Positions 22,043-29,769 of a stretch of DNA of 64,000 bases are shown piece after piece. A program made the translations under genes and the position numbers. This DNA is from Pochonia chlamydosporia 170 (Eukaryota > Ascomycota > Sordariomycetes > Hypocreales > Clavicipitaceae): NCBI RefSeq assembly GCF_001653235.2, contig NC_035792.1, positions 5,146,001 to 5,210,000 on the forward strand, in the 5' to 3' direction. The notes under the pieces were generated by a model that saw only the letters and a program-made list of their open reading frames with translations, had not been told where the DNA came from and searched no databases. Numbering within the stretch: the first letter of the stretch is position 1; the number at the start of each line of letters is the position of its first letter.

Positions 22043-24352
22043 ATGTCGGCCTGGATTGACATTGTACGAGGTGGAGATAACTTCCAGACCCCCGCACTTC
22101 AGGAGTTCCACCAACCTTACAAGACATTTGACGAGCAGCTGCACAAGCATATTCAGGTGCTAATGTTGGTCTGTGGCAGGAACTGCGGGGTTGGAAGAGC
22201 TAACCGACAAATCCGTAGCTGTCGGTTTGGAAACACTGTCCTTCTGGATTGCCACCTCCACCATCATGGCGACTGGTACCCTTCGATAAAAGCCGGTCGC
22301 TGTGCGCCGAATTTATCGCAGCATATCATCAAAGGCTCCCAAAATGTCTCTCCCATGGAGCTTGCCCATCAATTCTATGCTCGAGCTTTGTCTCCCATCT
22401 CTGAGGCAATCGTGTTCATGCAGAACGAGTACTGGGACATCCCAACAATCGTGTGCGTATTGGCTCGCTGGGTGAATCTGTCATTTGCACCTTCTATCCG
22501 AAGCAGACCGCAAGTGCTGATCGTTTCAGAACATGAGCCCAAATATTCATCAAAGGACATAGAGAGGGATTTGGCCGCAGAGTTGATGTTGCGGCACAAC
22601 CCACTGAAGGAACTGTCTTTTGCTGAAGCGAGGAATAGGTGCCGCAGTTGCTATGCTGGAATTCGGTTACTGCGTGGGGCCAGGACGCGGACACCAGGCG
22701 ACCACGTTTCGGAATGGGCACAGGCAATCCAAAACAATGACGGTATCTCGAGATTTCGGAGTTGCGAAGTAAAGCAACTTTTACGCTCCTCCTGTGTGCA
22801 ATTCGCACAAGACTACACGAAGACGTTCAGCTTTCAGCACGCATGGCGCATCAGCCCACTTCCAGGCCAGCTTACCACTGGTGTTGAAAAATTGGTCCGT
22901 CTCACGATGCATAACGCTGCCACGTACGAGGCGGCCTGCAACACCATAGCCGGTGCTCTGATGCAAGAAATGTACCAGCATAGATGGCGAACTTCTCCCT
23001 GTTCCAGTGCGGTGTTTTCGGAAGCTTCTTTCGCTGACTGGTTTGACGAATTCTATTCGCCGATGCTAGGCAGCATCGATCCAGTAACTCTTCAGTCAGA
23101 TGTCAAGGCACTCTTCCTGCAATCATCAAAGGCCAAATATGTGCAGCAATGTTCTATGTTGAAAAATAGTCAGGCTGTTTTGTCAGATAAAGCAATCCTC
23201 CCACACATTGATTTGTGCCTCTTGTGCCTCTGTCGCTTTCCCTCCAACACACTTTCCTGTGGGCATAGCATATGCGACAGTTGCATGCGGATGGGCAGCA
23301 AGAAAAACGAATCGGATGATAATACATATACCATGAGAGATTGTGTTCTGTGTGGGCATACAAATTCCGTGCACACAATACTGAAGCCTCCTTCAGCAGG
23401 TACTCGTGTTCTGAACCTCCACGGAGACATCGATGAAGCGTTCCCGATGGCCATGTACTTGAAAGATCTTCGACGGTCAATATTAGGGCATTTCGAAGAG
23501 TATTTTGACCTTGTCATAGGCAGTGGCATTGGTGCATTTTTTATGATAATGATATTTTGCAACCAGGCCATAATTGCCGATTGCATACATCATATCCCGA
23601 ACTTGAAGTGCATAAAGATCGACGATGAGATCGCATGTTTCGGGAAGGGCCTGAGGTTTCCAATAAGTGATCTCCGTCAAGCTAAAATAAAGCTAGTTCT
23701 GTACAACACGGACGAGCGCTTGGCAACTTACAAAAATTACATCGCGAAATCATCGAAGTGGCTCCACAAATCGACAACTCCGTGTCAAAAAATAGACGTG
23801 AGCAATCGTTCTTACACTGAGGCTCTTCGTATATGGCCCGACGACCAAATCAGGACCATCACACAATGCCCTAACAACAGGAACTCAGAAACGTTGAGCG
23901 TGGCGAACGAACTCGTGTCCGCTCTATTTTATATAGAAAGGGAAGAAATTCCAACTTTTTACTCCTTATCCCCTGTTGTCTTTGTACTACGGGTTAAGTG
24001 TCGACTTCCCGTGGGTCAACATCTCCTCGATGTTGCAATGAGGATGCGAAGGAGGAAGGTCCGGGTCAGGGTTTGCATGCAGGATTATGAAAGAAGTTTC
24101 CTTTTGTGCGCTGACCAGATGTGGGAGGCATTGAAGAAAGGCAGGCCATTCTTGCGGCGGCTGGAAGTGCGGTTGTGTTCCCCAAAGGCTCTCATCACTG
24201 TCAAACTTGATGGAACTGTCGCCAATGACACCAGCGAACTGTGTAACTGCCCTGCCTATGCTATTCCATGCGTGGACACCAATGAGTACCAGGAAATTTC
24301 ATTAAAGGAACAAATGAATGCTTTACAAGAGACTGTAGCGCAGCTATTCTAG
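22043..24352 (+). CDS. RING-patatin-like protein (Starship PLP type) with degenerate catalytic site
   Basis: 769 aa, intact. Order: an N-terminal region with AIVFMQNEYWDIPTIVCVLARW, characteristic of fungal RING-patatin proteins; a RING-like zinc motif at about 391-437 (CLLCLCRFPSNTLSCGHSIC, then DCVLCGH); and a patatin-like domain from ILKPPSAGTRVLNL. In active family members the latter reads DGGGxRG and then GxSxG. Here the first is LHGDIDEAF (~460) and the second GSGIG (~493), so both the oxyanion glycines and the nucleophilic serine are replaced, and I see no DGG/DGA catalytic Asp later. Lipase activity is therefore unlikely. Such proteins are Starship accessory genes, some linked to incompatibility-like or defence functions. 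Its stop is 1 bp from that of the facing gene. Confidence 0.75.
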   Translation: MSAWIDIVRGGDNFQTPALQEFHQPYKTFDEQLHKHIQVLMLVCGRNCGVGRANRQIRSCRFGNTVLLDCHLHHHGDWYPSIKAGRCAPNLSQHIIKGSQNVSPMELAHQFYARALSPISEAIVFMQNEYWDIPTIVCVLARWVNLSFAPSIRSRPQVLIVSEHEPKYSSKDIERDLAAELMLRHNPLKELSFAEARNRCRSCYAGIRLLRGARTRTPGDHVSEWAQAIQNNDGISRFRSCEVKQLLRSSCVQFAQDYTKTFSFQHAWRISPLPGQLTTGVEKLVRLTMHNAATYEAACNTIAGALMQEMYQHRWRTSPCSSAVFSEASFADWFDEFYSPMLGSIDPVTLQSDVKALFLQSSKAKYVQQCSMLKNSQAVLSDKAILPHIDLCLLCLCRFPSNTLSCGHSICDSCMRMGSKKNESDDNTYTMRDCVLCGHTNSVHTILKPPSAGTRVLNLHGDIDEAFPMAMYLKDLRRSILGHFEEYFDLVIGSGIGAFFMIMIFCNQAIIADCIHHIPNLKCIKIDDEIACFGKGLRFPISDLRQAKIKLVLYNTDERLATYKNYIAKSSKWLHKSTTPCQKIDVSNRSYTEALRIWPDDQIRTITQCPNNRNSETLSVANELVSALFYIEREEIPTFYSLSPVVFVLRVKCRLPVGQHLLDVAMRMRRRKVRVRVCMQDYERSFLLCADQMWEALKKGRPFLRRLEVRLCSPKALITVKLDGTVANDTSELCNCPAYAIPCVDTNEYQEISLKEQMNALQETVAQLF

Positions 24353-24353
24353 T

Positions 24354-24737
24354 CTAGTTTGTTATATTGAAGTACGTTGATACCTGTGACCTTGTTCGAC
24401 GAGTCATCCTGGCTGGTGTGCCGGAGCCATTCGAGGAACCAGGAGTGGAGGCAGGTGTCTGGGGTGCATCCTGCCCAGATGTGGGAGGCACAGACTGATT
24501 AGACTGCCTGGAATTGTCTTCAGCAAGGGTGATAAAATCATTCGGAGTGATGACCTCTGTCGCCAGGAAATTAGCTGCTTCCCAACCGAAGTCCTCATGA
24601 GACCTGTACGCGAATAGCTCTCCGTCCCGTTCCAGGTATAGGGCCACTTTGGCACCAAACGTCCAGTGCATGCCATGTGCCTTCTTCATGACGCCATACT
24701 TCCGCTGCTTCCAACGCTTCTCAGGTGGAGTTTTCAT
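24354..24737 (-). CDS. Short MADS-box-like protein (127 aa)
   Basis: Residues ~5-47 read KRWKQRKYGVMKKAHGM, then FGAKVALYLERDGELFAYRS. This follows the MADS core (K-R-K-x-G-[IL]-x-K-K-A-x-E-L, then a Val/Leu-rich strand and G-x-x-[YF]-x-[YF]). The remaining ~80 residues are a disordered Ser/Thr/Pro/Gln tail ending with basic RMTRRTRSQ. Only the DNA-binding half of the fold is long enough, so dimerisation may differ from SRF/MEF2 proteins. Likely a nuclear DNA-binding protein; targets unknown. A TATATAAA box lies ~76 bp upstream. It converges on the patatin-like gene with the two stop codons one base apart. Confidence 0.6.
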   Translation of the reverse strand: MKTPPEKRWKQRKYGVMKKAHGMHWTFGAKVALYLERDGELFAYRSHEDFGWEAANFLATEVITPNDFITLAEDNSRQSNQSVPPTSGQDAPQTPASTPGSSNGSGTPARMTRRTRSQVSTYFNITN

Positions 24738-24812
24738 AGCTAGATATCTACTTGTGCAAGGTTCTTGGAAGATGTTGTAAGGATTGAAGATTCGAAACCG
24801 TCCAAAGCAGAG

Positions 24813-24820
24813 TTTATATA
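24813..24820 (-). promoter_or_regulatory. TATA box of the MADS-like gene
   Basis: TATATAAA on the minus strand, 76 bp upstream of the ATG at 24737. Confidence 0.55.
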
Positions 24821-25054
24821 GTTTTCATGGCAAGACCCAGCTGCCGCGCGACAAGGCATACAGCCGCCGGCCGTTGGATCCGGCCCCATTATTGCTAAAA
24901 ATATGGCTGGTTGCCGCCATCAGATTTCTTTCCAACCAGTCATAAGAATCTCCCTTGCTGCCTGACTCCCAGTCATCTTTATCTGGGTTTTGAGATCTTA
25001 GACCTGACCCGTCACGATTTAAGAACTATTTTACAAGATCTAAAATGCCACATA

Positions 25055-25429
25055 TCAAGAACTTTGATCAAAACAGCTGAAGCCAATAGGAATATATCCC
25101 TCGTCTTGCGCCAGATCTTGCACAGAATCGGTATAGCGCTGAAACTCCTGCACAATTCCCCCGGCAATGCTGGCGATGGTTTCATCCCGGCGCCTAATTT
25201 CAGTATTCATCATTTTCACATCTTTTTTCAATGACGTTGTGGTGTTCACTTCTGCAGCCGCCTTTCGTTCCGCTGCGCGCAACTGCTTAACCATTTCTTG
25301 AATACGAAGCCGCAGCTGTTCATTCTCGTGCTCCAGTAGCTGAATGTACGTATCTGGAGAGAACGAGCCGTCTTCTGCGACGCTCGTCTCGTACGCAGGT
25401 ACTGGAGGAAGCATTTTCTGGCGGTCCAT
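25055..25429 (-). CDS. Small coiled-coil protein (124 aa)
   Basis: MDRQKMLPPVPAYETS, then a long coiled coil from about residue 30 to 100 (YIQLLEHENEQLRLRIQEMV, KQLRAAERKAAAEV, DVKMMNTEIRRRDETIASI). The tail is short. Heptad spacing of Leu/Ile/Met is clear. Family not recognised. TATATGTA lies ~55 bp upstream on the minus strand. It is head-to-tail with the next coiled-coil gene (25549-25895), 120 bp away. Probably a homo- or hetero-oligomerising protein. Confidence 0.65.
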   Translation of the reverse strand: MDRQKMLPPVPAYETSVAEDGSFSPDTYIQLLEHENEQLRLRIQEMVKQLRAAERKAAAEVNTTTSLKKDVKMMNTEIRRRDETIASIAGGIVQEFQRYTDSVQDLAQDEGYIPIGFSCFDQSS

Positions 25430-25548
25430 GGTCCTACCGGCTGGGTTTGCAAACTACAAAAGCGTGAAAGAGAGGCGCTCCTACATATACACTTTACCGG
25501 CGAGGTCTGGTTCCTAGATTTTACTTCTAGGATTCGCCCGACCCCATC

Positions 25549-25895
25549 TCATTCGGCATGATAGTGCCCTTCTTGAGGTCTCGTGCTCATCTCCACGGAG
25601 AAACTCTTGAGATCTTTTGCTAAACTATTGATGGACTCTCGCAGCCTGGTGATGTCCCTTTCGATGCCTTCAAGCTTCGAGTTCTTCAATAACTCCCTGT
25701 CCACTGCATCGAATCGTTTCTCTAGACGGTTGCTCTTTCCGACCTCCTTCTCGAGGCTCTCCAGCCTGTAAAGTACGGATTGGAGGACGCTTGCGGAGTT
25801 AGGTTTGTTGGAGGGTGCATTGGGAAATGTCACACTTACTGTTTCTCAGACGAAGGGACGGTGAATGAGGTGGACATTGGCGCTTCTGGAGCCAT
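25549..25895 (-). CDS. Spliced small coiled-coil protein
   Basis: Exon 1 is 25895-25840 (MAPEAPMSTSFTVPSSEK). The intron is 25839-25790 (GTAAGT...CTAAC...AAG, 50 nt). Exon 2 is 25789-25549. Splicing keeps frame and gives a ~98-aa protein whose body is one coiled coil (VLQSVLYRLESLEKEVGK, LEKRFDAVDRELLKNSK, ITRLRESINSLAKDL). The unspliced frame offers another start inside the intron, which I reject because donor, branch site and acceptor are all near-consensus. Family not recognised. An intron supports a real expressed gene. Confidence 0.65.
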
Positions 25896-26163
25896 GGATG
25901 CCGGGCCGCAATCCAAGACCTGCTCAAAAGGAAGTGTGAAATCTGATTCAGAGTACATTTTGAGTGAGTTGCGTTTGTCCATTCTCATCAGAGGGCACGT
26001 ACAGGGTGTCTCTTATACCCGTGGCGAAAGTAGGATGAATCGAATATCCATGAGAGGGGATCTTGTTTCTTATATCTGGAAAAATAAAAACTATTGCCAG
26101 GACCTGGATTCTGGAATGCCAGGTTGAAGAATTAAGTCCTGAAATTTTTCACCGGGATCGACT

Positions 26164-26170
26164 TATAAAA
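26164..26170 (+). promoter_or_regulatory. TATA box of the secreted-protein gene
   Basis: TATAAAA 79 bp before ATG 26243. Confidence 0.5.
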
Positions 26171-26242
26171 TCTCGGGATCCCCTGATGTCTATCTTGCCA
26201 ACAGCATCTATTTTTGACTTCTTGAATACACCACTGCACAAC

Positions 26243-27330
26243 ATGCGATTTTTTACTCTTACTCTGATTGGAGCGGTCCATCTCGCCGCGAGCCTGGCAA
26301 CTTTGCCTACAATTTGCCAGTCTGAGCCACCGCTGGCTTTAACCGCCGGTGGTCTGGTCTCTGCCGAGTGAGTGCATACGCTTTACGGTCTGACACTAAC
26401 CCAATCGTTAACCATAGAACAGGATTGACGGCGCTTTCCACGGCCCTTGCCAGGCCGTCCTGCAATTTGACAATACGGAGTTTCTGCCGCTGACTGTTGA
26501 ATTTGGGCAAATTGCATGTTCCGGACGTCAAATTGCTGAATTCAGCTTGCCCTCCGAGGCCCCGGCTGGCGCTGCTTCCATTCATTGGTACTTTCTTCTA
26601 TTTTACGTCGCATATCTGCTTCACAGTGAACTGACACAAAGCCAGGCTCTGTGTGGGACAACCCTCGCCAATGTGTAGCAGTGCAGTGATTGCAAACATG
26701 CGGAATAATGGTAACGCAAGGGCTATACCTAGATCCTTGAAAGGTCGCCTGGGATGTATTGAGCCTGTCGCCGCCGTGCTAATAACGACATTGACGACAA
26801 CCCTGGGAACTAAGGCTGTAGCCACGACAATCACAACGGCCGTAGCCAGCTTCGTGACAGGTTTTGCTCCTGGCCCCGTAGCAGGGACTTGGCTAGATGG
26901 AGCCTCAACAACCAACACTTGGCTCCATAGCAATGATGACCGAACTGGCCGTCCTCGCCCAACGGATGATGCGCCAAATCGACGAACATCAGGATCCAAT
27001 GGTAATCCTCCCACCAGCGGAACTTGTGATCCCGCAAGCTGCTTAGCCTTGGTACCCCAGCCAGACACCACCACGAATCCCACCACCACTATCGCCGGTG
27101 CCGCCCGTATCACTACAACCACCACCGACGCCATGACAACAGGGGTGCCCACCACTCATACCGCAACCTCCAACACCTCACCTGTTCCGGCAACACAAAC
27201 CTTCTCTTCAACAGCGGCAAGAACTCAGCCGCTATTGGGGCCAACATTAGCCGCTACAACAGTCACTGTGATCCAAACCATCACACTTGCGTGTGGTACC
27301 AGCAAAACAGAGGTCGTAAGTGCTGCCTGA
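26243..27330 (+). CDS. Secreted Cys-containing protein with long Ser/Thr-rich tail
   Basis: Three exons: 26243-26367, 26423-26587, 26646-27330. Intron 1 has GTGAGTG, CTAAC and CAG (55 nt); intron 2 has GTACTT and CAG (58 nt). Both keep frame. Exon 1 gives a signal peptide (MRFFTLTLIGAVHLAASLA). The mature N-terminal domain has ordered cysteines (TICQ, HGPCQ, IACSG, WLCVG, PMCSS) around a beta-rich core (AVLQFDNTEFLPLTVEFGQI), a pattern I recall from small secreted fungal proteins but cannot name. From about residue 110 the protein is Thr/Ser/Pro/Ala-rich and mucin-like, so probably O-glycosylated and wall-associated. No catalytic motif is seen. It is the only clear secreted product in the 14-36 kb block. 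Confidence 0.65.
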
Positions 27331-27626
27331 TGGTAGCCGCCCGCGAAGCAAGGGCCACATCACCAACAGATGTAGTATTGGGTTCCGATTGGGTGTTCGT
27401 TCAAATTGTTCTATTAGGTAGTTTTCGCTTTAATAGACAATGTTTTCTCCCACCCCGGGTCTATATCGTAAGGGTTGTTGTGAAATGGTCGGAGCGCCGT
27501 TGCGGAGTATACATATATATAGCCCTGAATCCACGAGCAACCAAAAATAGAATGCGCAAACCTTCCATATCTGAGCCCAGCTGGTGAATTTTGACCCATA
27601 ATACAATTTGATAAAATATAGTTGCA

Positions 27627-27875
27627 ATGGGGGAGCGCTGTAGTTGTCATATAGCACATTTGTCTTTCGTGGAGAATGAGGAACGCATGCCTGAAGATGT
27701 GCAAGATACCTCTGAGCAGAACCGCGCTTCTGCGAGATTTTGGCGGAGGGTCGTTCTAGCGCATCTCCTCGAAATTTCGAAAGAAGTGCAAGCAATGAGA
27801 CGGAGACTCGAGAGCATCGAGGCCGCAGTAGCTACGGCAGGATTGACAAGAGAAGCGACTCCTGCGGATCATTGA
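27627..27875 (+). CDS. Small coiled-coil protein (82 aa)
   Basis: MGERCSCHIAHLSF, then an acidic linker and a helix of ~40 residues (RRVVLAHLLEISKEVQAM, RRRLESIEAAVATAG). An internal Met (MPEDVQD) could be the start. No recognised family. Similar in size and layout to the coiled-coil genes at 25.1, 25.6, 28.1 and 28.9 kb. Confidence 0.45.
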   Translation: MGERCSCHIAHLSFVENEERMPEDVQDTSEQNRASARFWRRVVLAHLLEISKEVQAMRRRLESIEAAVATAGLTREATPADH

Positions 27876-28106
27876 AACTACGGGGGTCTACAGTGGCGAT
27901 CACGGAATACTCCTTTTTGGAATGTCGCCATTAAGAACTACTAGTATCACTTCGATCTCCTTCACTGTCCGTGATTTCTTGCACGTCATAGTCCTCAGCA
28001 TCCGACTCAAGAGCCGGACAAGAAGCTGGTGACGGGGTGCTGATCAAGCTCCACGGGGCCTAGTAGAAATTAGTGTATACTGTAGTAGTTTGTTTGCAGG
28101 GATGCA

Positions 28107-28364
28107 CTATACCAGATGTCGTAACGTCAGATTAAGTCTGCGGTTCTCCATTTTGAGTGGCAGGTTGCGGGTTTCTGCTGCGGAAAACATCATCTCAAAA
28201 TAGGACGCCTTGGCACTGAGCTGAGTGACGGTAGCCATGGCGCCATGGTAGGCAGACTCCCAGCTTGCGCAAGAACTGCGGCAACGCTCCAGCTCGGCTT
28301 TGGTCTCTTCATGCCTCGCCATCTCCTCTTGGAGTAGAGCACCTGTGTCTTTATTTTCGGCCAT
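28107..28364 (-). CDS. Small coiled-coil protein (85 aa)
   Basis: MAENKDTGALLQEEMARHEE continues as a near-uninterrupted coiled coil (KAELERCRSSCASWESAY, then VTQLSAKASYFEMMFSAAE). It ends RRLNLTLRHLV. Two Cys residues lie in the first helix. TATAAATA sits ~53 bp upstream on the minus strand. Family not recognised. Confidence 0.55.
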   Translation of the reverse strand: MAENKDTGALLQEEMARHEETKAELERCRSSCASWESAYHGAMATVTQLSAKASYFEMMFSAAETRNLPLKMENRRLNLTLRHLV

Positions 28365-28416
28365 TCTTATTAGGTTGTCAGTGATTTGGACTTCGTCATG
28401 GTGGGAATTTGAGCCG

Positions 28417-28424
28417 TATTTATA
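28417..28424 (-). promoter_or_regulatory. TATA box of the gene at 28107-28364
   Basis: TATAAATA on the minus strand, 53 bp before the ATG at 28364. Confidence 0.55.
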
Positions 28425-28823
28425 CCTAGGCGAGGCATCATAAATTGTCCCGGTGCCCGCTTCAGTATTCTATACGGAATGATGCGCCCGGGCGTTAACA
28501 GGGGCGCCTGCCATGTCAAGAAGTAGCAATGTCCAATCACACAAAACAATACAACCAATCGACCCGCCCAGAGCCCGCCCAGCACTGTTCCGAGACAGTA
28601 TTTATACGCCAGCGCGGGGTTACGACGCTCCGCATTCTGATCCCCACAGCGGGTCACTACTTGGTGGGTTTAGCGAGGCCGGCTCTGTAATACCGCAAGC
28701 GCCGATTTAGAAGTTGGTTCACAACAAAAATAGAACATCATCCATGGACATAAATTGTCGAGAATTTCCAAAAATAGAACATGATAAACATTGACTCTGT
28801 AGGTACATGGCATTCCGTTGGCA

Positions 28824-28830
28824 TATATAT
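28824..28830 (+). promoter_or_regulatory. TATA-like box of the gene at 28896
   Basis: TATATAT 72 bp before the chosen ATG. Confidence 0.4.
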
Positions 28831-28895
28831 TCGACTCTATGTCCATCCAAATAATAGCTCGTTCACTACTTAGATTGCAACAATTTCCGCTAGAC

Positions 28896-29216
28896 ATGTC
28901 AGAAGCAAATAGGGTAGACGTAATTATTGTTCCCACACAATGGCTGGCATCTGGACGCCCTCTCAGACTGGTGCTCTTCCCAGAGTTCCCCAAATGCGAG
29001 GCCGGCGATGAGGAACCCGGCACTGCAACTTGGGTTGAAATGGCCCGAGAGCTGGATAAGCTGAAACGGTATATCGAAGAGCTCGAAAGGAAGCTCCTCG
29101 CCTTTGCTGATGCAAGATTTCATGAAGGCTGCCTACGCCGCCCCGCAGGGAATTCTTCTCCAAGCCCGTTCATTTTCAGACCAGCTACCCCGACCCCAAT
29201 GACATTGAAGGAATAG
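28896..29216 (+). CDS. Small coiled-coil protein (106 aa)
   Basis: Starting at MSEANRVDVIIVPTQW (the TATA-like box is 72 bp upstream; an upstream in-frame Met exists but would lie on top of that box). A short hydrophobic beta-like stretch is followed by a coiled coil (TWVEMARELDKLKRYIEELE, then RKLLAFADARF) and a Pro/Thr-rich tail. Family not recognised; same layout as its neighbours. Confidence 0.5.
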   Translation: MSEANRVDVIIVPTQWLASGRPLRLVLFPEFPKCEAGDEEPGTATWVEMARELDKLKRYIEELERKLLAFADARFHEGCLRRPAGNSSPSPFIFRPATPTPMTLKE

Positions 29217-29769
29217 TGAAACGAAAATCCACGCTTTGCAGCTTTGCAGATCTTAGATTCGTTCTCTATGATCTGTTTTTCTGGGACCTGCTCTCTGGGA
29301 ACTTTTCTCTAGGATCTTAGTTTTTTTCTAAGTGTATTTCTTAAGATGTGTTCTCTAAGAGATACTTTCTTACCTTACAAGATTTATTTTCCAAAATCTG
29401 CTGTCCCGGATCTTTTGTCTTAGATCCGCTCTCTTCGACACACAAGTCCATGAACAATCCAGTTTCACCTAGCAACTGCTAACCGTGATCGTCCGGGCTG
29501 TGCCAGGCATCCCACTTTTACGAATTTTGATGGTAAAGGACGAAAAATAAAGGACTGTGAATATGAAAAGAGATTTGCACAGTTTTCATTCAACTAAAAA
29601 AAGTATTGCTGCAATACCTGTTGCGCCCATCCACTGAAACTGTTTCGCTCATCATATGGATATTCCTTACAGCTGCTGTCATTGTCATACTATTTCTTGA
29701 GCCTCCCCTCCTCCTCCTGACCTATCCTCTTGGCAAATGAAGATGTGCTTGATAACTCGTGTAGGCTGA
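29217..29769. other. Spacer with decayed ~15-bp repeats
   Basis: 29240-29440 is T-rich and breaks into loose ~15-bp units around GATCTGTTTTTCTGGG, ACCTGCTCTCTGGGA, ACTTTTCTCTAGGA and CTGTCCCGGATCTTTTG. I read it as an old minisatellite. No gene. Confidence 0.4.
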
